This document shows positions 7,407 to 11,109 of a stretch of 11,109 bases of DNA, in pieces (the stretch's first letter is position 1; every line of letters starts with the position of its first letter). Made by a program: the position numbers and the translations under genes. A model generated the notes under the pieces. The model was not told the origin of the DNA. It saw only the letters and a list, made by a program, of their open reading frames with translations, and searched no databases. The DNA is taken from NCBI GenBank assembly GCA_003157895.1, contig PMKW01000122.1, positions 924 to 12,032 on the forward strand, in the 5' to 3' direction. Source of the stretch: Methanoregula sp. (GTDB taxonomy: Archaea; Halobacteriota; Methanomicrobia; Methanomicrobiales; Methanospirillaceae).

Positions 7407-8614
7407 TACCACAGGATCACCTCGACTTCGCGGCCCTTCTCGAGCCCCTCGTACCCTGCCGGGATGCAGACGAGCCCGTCGCTCGAAACAAGCGTGTTGA
7501 GGAGCCCGGATTTGCCAAATTGCGGGATGGCCTTCCCATTCTCCACCCGGACGCGGACATATTCTTCCCTCCCCCGCTGGGATGGGATGTTCTCTTCAAG
7601 ATTTGCCTTCACTGTCCTGATCAGGGGCTTCTCAAGGCCGAGCATCCTGTCGAGAAGCGGGCGGACGATCGCGATGAGGACGACAAATGCCGAAGCCGGG
7701 TGACCGGGCAGGCCGAAGACAGGTTTCCCCTCAATCCTCCCGATGATCGTGGGCTTGCCGGGCGCGATCGCGATCCCATGGACGAGAACTTCGCCCCTGC
7801 CCGCGATCACCCCTGCGGTTATGTCCCTATCATCCTTGGAACTGCCACCTGAGAGGAGCACCACGTCACACTCGGGAAGCGCTTTGAAGATAATCGCTTC
7901 GAAGGCTTCGCGTTCATCCTTTACGATCCCATAGAGCCTTGGTATACACCCATACTCCGACAACCACGCTGCGAGCATCGATGCATTGGCATCCCGGACC
8001 TGCCCCGGTCCGGGTATCGCAGTGACCGGCACCAGCTCGTTGCCGGTCGAGATGATCCCGACAACGGGTTTTTTCGCAACGGTAACCATCGCACAGCCGC
8101 ATGCCGCAAGCACCCCGGCGTCCTGCGGGGTGAGCCGCCGGCCCGGCCGCAAAACAATCCCGCCTTTCTTGAAATCCTCGTCCCGCAGTAGGACGTTTTC
8201 GCCATGGGAAACGGGTTTTTTAATAAGGATAATATCTCCGGCCTCATCGGTGTATTCGACCATCACGACCGCATCGGCACCTTCCGGGAGGACCCCCCCG
8301 GTGGGTATGTACACACACTCGTTGTCCTGAACGACCAACTTCCTGTCGCTCGTTCCCATCGCCACCCGTCCGACGCATGGGAGCAGGGCGGGAAGAGCAT
8401 CTCCTGCCCCGGTCGTATCCGCAGAGCGGACTGCGTACCCGTCCACCACCGAACGGTCAAACCCGGGGATATCGGTGTCCGCCTCAATACCGGCAGCCAG
8501 CGCCCGGCCTGCAGACTGTTCAACCGGAACCGTTTCTGTTTCTGTGGCCGGGGCTATTTTTACCGATTCCCTGACCGCATCCGCCACTCCAACGACATTT
8601 AAGAACCGGTTCAT
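7406..8614 (-). CDS. moeA: Molybdopterin molybdenumtransferase MoeA
   Basis: A 402-aa stand-alone MoeA that ligates molybdate or tungstate to molybdopterin-AMP in cofactor synthesis. Family signatures are in order: DIPGFDRSVVDGYAV (48-62), PTGGVLPEGADAVVMVE (104-120), GIISTGNELV (186-195), LSGGSSKDDRDIT (254-266, catalytic-type Asp264), and APGKPTIIG followed by VFGLPGHPASAFV (284-311). Length matches bacterial and archaeal MoeA. The ATG at 8614 is chosen because MNRFLNVV begins at the usual family position; a GTG at 8728 would add 38 residues unlike MoeA. No clear Shine-Dalgarno precedes it, but the ATG overlaps the stop of a small upstream ORF as ATGA, suggesting coupled translation. It shares one base with the fusion gene downstream. 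Two MoeA paralogues per genome are common in archaea and have been proposed to divide tungsten and molybdenum insertion. Confidence 0.93.
   Translation of the reverse strand: MNRFLNVVGVADAVRESVKIAPATETETVPVEQSAGRALAAGIEADTDIPGFDRSVVDGYAVRSADTTGAGDALPALLPCVGRVAMGTSDRKLVVQDNECVYIPTGGVLPEGADAVVMVEYTDEAGDIILIKKPVSHGENVLLRDEDFKKGGIVLRPGRRLTPQDAGVLAACGCAMVTVAKKPVVGIISTGNELVPVTAIPGPGQVRDANASMLAAWLSEYGCIPRLYGIVKDEREAFEAIIFKALPECDVVLLSGGSSKDDRDITAGVIAGRGEVLVHGIAIAPGKPTIIGRIEGKPVFGLPGHPASAFVVLIAIVRPLLDRMLGLEKPLIRTVKANLEENIPSQRGREEYVRVRVENGKAIPQFGKSGLLNTLVSSDGLVCIPAGYEGLEKGREVEVILW
7416..7423 (-). promoter_or_regulatory. Ribosome binding site of the MoeA-PBP fusion gene
   Basis: GAGGTGAT lies 9 nt before the ATG at 7406, within the last codons of the upstream moeA. 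It favours that ATG over the GTG at 7412 and indicates coupled translation. Confidence 0.65.
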
Positions 8615-8787
8615 CTGAAACAGCCCGGCTGGCACCCGTAGATCCTGATCGTATGCGAAACGCAGTACTGGCCGGGCTCCGTCGGGAATACCGGTACCTT
8701 TTTTATCACAACGAATGCCTGCGGGCACGTGATCTCACTTACGATCCCGGTGCTCTGAGACGTCTGCGCAATCTTCCCGTTGCTCAT
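8611..8787 (-). CDS. Small hypothetical protein (58 aa), coupled to moeA
   Basis: An ORF of 58 codons, beginning MSNGKIAQTSQSTGIV and ending YGCQPGCFR. Its TGA overlaps the moeA ATG as ATGA, the coupling typical of real operon neighbours. Third codon positions are mostly G or C, as in the flanking genes. It has four cysteines (21, 43, 53, 57), the last two as CQPGC, so metal or sulfur binding is possible but unproven. No membrane segment or signal peptide is seen. The ATG at 8787 has no good Shine-Dalgarno; the frame stays open for 16 more codons upstream and reads protein-like (DKEVNRVWIT), so a non-standard start is possible. I do not recognise the family. Its place at the head of a moeA operon suggests a link to cofactor synthesis. 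Confidence 0.5.
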   Translation of the reverse strand: MSNGKIAQTSQSTGIVSEITCPQAFVVIKKVPVFPTEPGQYCVSHTIRIYGCQPGCFR

Positions 8788-9046
8788 TGTTATCCATACT
8801 CTGTTTACTTCCTTATCGGGTATACCTCTTATGGATCATGAAGGTAAGATAGCGGTATGAAAACATCTTTTTGGTGCCTGCATACAATTCAGTAAAGGCT
8901 TTAATCCTATCCGGTGAATTTATCACTACCTCAAAAAACCCTGCACCGAAAACCACCTTGTGCAGGAAATGGTTCCCTGTGCCAGATGTTTTTAAAAACG
9001 CCGACCGGGGATGGAAAAAATCCATTACTACGGGTACCGGGCTGCC
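8788..9046. promoter_or_regulatory. Divergent promoter region between the moeA operon and the DsrE-fusion gene
   Basis: The region separates a minus-strand operon from a plus-strand gene and must serve both. TTTTTAAAAA at 8989-8998 is a candidate TATA element for the plus-strand gene, with a start near 9020. TGATAAATTC on the minus strand (about 8917-8926) is a candidate for the moeA operon. An inverted repeat CCTGCAC (8940-8946) / GTGCAGG (8960-8966) lies between them and could be a shared operator. No convincing coding frame was found apart from the small ORF ending at 8611. Confidence 0.4.
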
Positions 9047-10291
9047 ATGACTGCAAATATCTTTCTCCTCTCAACTCCCGTTACGCTGGAGCGCCTCTCG
9101 TGGATCGAAGAGTGCCTCAAGTTTTTCTTCGTCCAGCTCTATCCCGAGACCCTGATGCACCAGCAAAAAGGGGATAAACCGGTCTTTACCTTCCTCCTCA
9201 CCGGCGATGCCCTCTATAGTCTTGACAATCCGGAGACACAGCAGGTCTGGACCATTATCCTCTCCCTGTCCACCGTCAGGCTCATCTGCGACCGGCAGGA
9301 GCTGGACCTCCGTGGGATCTTGGCCGTGCATCTGAAGATGAAGTTCCCGGACCAGGTGATCACGACCAACAGCCTCGGTCCTGACGGCAGGCCCTCCTTC
9401 TGGAACGATGTGGTCGCGCTGGCACGGCAAACAAAACCACCCCTGCCGGGAACGGTCGGCTGGCTCCAGTGCGAGTCCCCCTATATGCACCAATCGGCAT
9501 GGTATGGCCTCCAGTTCCTCTCGGCCGCGCTCGCAGACCGGCTGGCAATCGACTTGTATGCCTATCTCGACGGGGTCCATATGGGCCACACCGGGCAGGC
9601 ACCCACGGAAGCGGAGAATATCGGGGCGGGGATCGAGGAACTGGGGGAGCGGGCTGCGCGGAACGGCCTCTTGTGCCAGGTAATCGCCTGCAACCGCAAT
9701 GCCACAGCCCGCGGATACAGCACATGGGACGACGGCCAAGGTGTCGTGATCTCGACCTGTGCGATAAAACCCGTGAAGATCCGTGACCTGAATGTCATGA
9801 TCGACCATTACCGGCAGAACCATGTCATCCTCTCGGCAACCGCCGGCTCTCTCCAGTTCAGGAAGGGGGGATCTCTCTCATTTGACCGGGCGGAGAAAAA
9901 CAGCACGGCCCCTCCTGTGACGATCCTGATCACGAAAAGCCCGTACACCACCGAGACCGTTTTTGGCGCCGTCTCGTTTGCAGTTGCCTGTGCCCACGCA
10001 GGGATCCTGACCCGGGTGATTTTCATAGAGGACGGGATCTACGCCCTCACCGGTACACACCGGGCACCGGCAGATTTCTCACCTTATAACCTCCAAGACG
10101 TGATCAATGCGGTTGCAGGCAGCGATAACCTCCATTTCTTTGCTTTCACCCCCTCGTTCCAGAGGCGGGGGATCTCAAAGGATAAGTCGCTCAATGCGGT
10201 CCTCGAACTCGGATACCCGGGCCTCGGGAAGATCTTCTTCTATCCGCCGGGCAATGTGCAGGCAGAGCACCAGCGGGTGCTGGTATTCTGA
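9047..10291 (+). CDS. Protein with three tandem DsrE/TusD-like domains
   Basis: Numbered from the upstream ATG at 9011 (426 aa), three DsrE-fold units are visible. Domain 1 (about 15-110) has LLTGDALYSL and LICDRQELDLRGI with Cys93. Domain 2 (about 148-278) has SPYMHQSAWYGL, DLYAYLDGVHMGH and ACNRNATARGY with Cys227. Domain 3 (about 302-426) has ITKSPYTTETVFGA, RVIFIEDGIYALTG and FTPSFQRRGI, where the cysteine is missing. In DsrE/TusD the cysteine before the RG turn carries persulfide sulfur, so domains 1 and 2 look competent and domain 3 does not. DsrEFH/TusBCD normally use three separate chains; here they sit in one. The start at 9047 (MTANIFLLSTP, 414 aa) is preferred because the first strand begins there and a TATA-like element (8989-8998) would start RNA near 9020; neither start has a clear Shine-Dalgarno. 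Cytoplasmic, no signal peptide. The substrate is unknown; sulfur relay to cofactor or tRNA is inferred. Confidence 0.75.
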   Translation: MTANIFLLSTPVTLERLSWIEECLKFFFVQLYPETLMHQQKGDKPVFTFLLTGDALYSLDNPETQQVWTIILSLSTVRLICDRQELDLRGILAVHLKMKFPDQVITTNSLGPDGRPSFWNDVVALARQTKPPLPGTVGWLQCESPYMHQSAWYGLQFLSAALADRLAIDLYAYLDGVHMGHTGQAPTEAENIGAGIEELGERAARNGLLCQVIACNRNATARGYSTWDDGQGVVISTCAIKPVKIRDLNVMIDHYRQNHVILSATAGSLQFRKGGSLSFDRAEKNSTAPPVTILITKSPYTTETVFGAVSFAVACAHAGILTRVIFIEDGIYALTGTHRAPADFSPYNLQDVINAVAGSDNLHFFAFTPSFQRRGISKDKSLNAVLELGYPGLGKIFFYPPGNVQAEHQRVLVF

Positions 10292-10387
10292 ACACGCTCA
10301 TTATTTCATCTCATGTTCAGGTTCGGTTAGCTGCTGCAATGTAAATTACGATGACGAAAAACTTTTGGCAGTCTGCTATTCTCATTG
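10292..10387. other. Short convergent gap
   Basis: The plus-strand DsrE-fusion gene and the minus-strand fdhB converge here. Only modest T-rich stretches are seen on the plus strand (for example ATTATTTC at about 10302), so no clear terminator for the plus-strand gene can be named. Confidence 0.4.
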
Positions 10388-10419
10388 AAAAAAAAACCGT
10401 TTGTGAAGGGAGCCTTCAC
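10388..10419 (-). terminator. Hairpin and T-tract terminator of fdhB
   Basis: On the minus strand a perfect seven-pair stem with a three-base loop (10403-10419, GTGAAGG/CCTTCAC) contains the fdhB TGA stop. It is followed six bases later by nine T's (10388-10396). This is a strong terminator, placed directly on the stop codon. Confidence 0.7.
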
Positions 10420-11109
10420 TTTATAACAGGGTTGAACACGTTCTCATAGATCATGTCGCTGCCGGTGTTGCGGAGCCGTCCACGCTCCTCTTTCTCCTCG
10501 ACATACGCCATGAGCGGAAGTTCCATGTCGACACCCGGGACATGGCCGAACATCTTCTCGAGTTCGACCTGCTGGGCATGCATGAAGAGTGCATTCGGGA
10601 TCTCTGCCGGGCAGAGTTCCTCGCACTGGCCGCAGTTCACGCAGGAGTCCGCGATGTGAGCGTAACGGATGAGGTGGAACATGAAATTGGGCGGGAGCTG
10701 TCCGGGTGTGACGTATGTGGGGTTCTTGGTGGTACATTCCACGCAGTAGCAGATCGGGCATGCACTGATGCAGGAGAAGCACTTGATGCAGCGTGAGGTC
10801 TCGGACATGATCTTCTTGAGCCGGTCCTTACCCTCGCCGAGCGACTCGAAGTCGTGCTTGCGCCACTTCTCGCCCAGCTTCATCATGGCACCCTCGACCT
10901 TTCCGCGAATTTCAAGACCTTTGGGGTTTGCTGCCTCGGTTGCGAGGACACCTTTCTTAACCGCACCCTCCACAAGGTTTGCACCCTTCTCGCTGCAGAC
11001 TTCAATGAATGTTGCCTTTCCGGCACGGGGCCCGATAACGCCCCAGTTACCGCAGGCAAGGTCTGCCTGGCGGGGGACTTTCATCTTGCAGCGGCGGCAG
11101 TTGCTGCGC
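10416..11109 (-). CDS. fdhB: F420-dependent formate dehydrogenase beta subunit (3' part, cut by right edge)
   Basis: The visible C-terminal 230 residues begin at the right edge with RSNCRRCK, in frame before the internal ATG at 11084, so the gene continues beyond the window. The FrhB/FdhB family core is seen in CRRC followed by QADLACGNWG. Two iron-sulfur motifs follow: CIKCFSCISACP, extended by CYCVEC, and CVNCGQCEELCP. The two C-terminal ferredoxin motifs match FdhB of formate dehydrogenase better than the shorter hydrogenase subunit FrhB. The family uses FAD and [4Fe-4S] clusters to move electrons from formate oxidation (in FdhA) to coenzyme F420. In methanogens fdhA usually sits next to fdhB; it would be off the right edge. 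A related F420-reducing subunit partnered with another enzyme remains possible. Confidence 0.87.
   Translation of the reverse strand, partial: RSNCRRCKMKVPRQADLACGNWGVIGPRAGKATFIEVCSEKGANLVEGAVKKGVLATEAANPKGLEIRGKVEGAMMKLGEKWRKHDFESLGEGKDRLKKIMSETSRCIKCFSCISACPICYCVECTTKNPTYVTPGQLPPNFMFHLIRYAHIADSCVNCGQCEELCPAEIPNALFMHAQQVELEKMFGHVPGVDMELPLMAYVEEKEERGRLRNTGSDMIYENVFNPVIK

Noticed and set aside
5814..7703. 629-codon plus-strand open frame antisense to both moeA genes
   Set aside because: It is a mirror of strongly biased codons in the two MoeA genes on the other strand; no ribosome binding site or recognisable domain was found.
8738..8797. 20-codon minus-strand frame starting at 8797, with AAGGAAG nine bases upstream
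   Set aside because: The ribosome site is reasonable, but the frame is very short, of low-complexity charged composition, and overlaps the better supported 58-codon ORF; a leader peptide cannot be excluded.
8653..8841. 62-codon plus-strand frame opposite the small ORF
   Set aside because: It runs antisense to the 58-codon ORF, ends in a promoter region, and lacks a ribosome binding site.
8813..9025. 70-codon minus-strand frame in the divergent control region
   Set aside because: It covers the likely promoters of both flanking units and has no family signature or good start.
1..11109. CRISPR arrays, insertion sequences, tRNA or rRNA genes
   Set aside because: No regularly spaced repeats, transposase motifs, terminal inverted repeats or tRNA-like folds were seen.

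Overview
The window looks like the chromosome of a hydrogenotrophic, formate-using methanogenic archaeon, most likely a member of the Methanomicrobiales (order inferred from gene content and protein character; genus not determinable here). Evidence: a formylmethanofuran dehydrogenase operon, an archaeal-type F420-linked formate dehydrogenase beta subunit, paired archaeal MoeA paralogues, T-tract terminators and archaeal Shine-Dalgarno motifs.

Layout. Bases 1-99 may hold the 3' tail of a plus-strand gene, followed by a T-tract. Bases 100-704 carry no convincing protein gene, but an AT-rich block (about 300-335) precedes a chain of stem-loops (398-555). Bases 705-5225 are a tight minus-strand operon, transcribed fwdG-fwdD-fwdB-fwdA-fwdC, with overlaps or gaps of at most 15 nt and a good Shine-Dalgarno motif before each of the last four genes. 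Bases 5226-5552 hold the fwd promoter region, with a notable inverted repeat, and the T-rich end of the next operon. Bases 5553-8787 are a second minus-strand operon: a 58-aa small ORF, moeA, and a MoeA fused to a periplasmic-binding-protein-like domain, joined by ATGA and TAATG overlaps. A divergent control region (8788-9046) separates this from a plus-strand gene (9047-10291) for a protein with three DsrE-like domains in one chain. Convergent to it, a minus-strand partial fdhB (10416 to the right edge) ends in a hairpin and T-tract terminator.

How they fit together. Formylmethanofuran dehydrogenase reduces CO2 to formyl-methanofuran, the first step of methanogenesis. Formate dehydrogenase oxidises formate and supplies reduced F420. 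Both use a tungsten or molybdenum bis-pterin cofactor, and the MoeA proteins insert the metal into that pterin. The triple-DsrE protein resembles sulfur-relay proteins (DsrEFH/TusBCD). Its position beside the metal-insertion genes suggests, without proof, a role in sulfur supply for this cofactor or another thiolation pathway. The most novel-looking items are the three-domain DsrE fusion, the unannotated small ORF coupled to moeA, the inverted repeat before fwdG, and the stem-loop-rich gap at the left.
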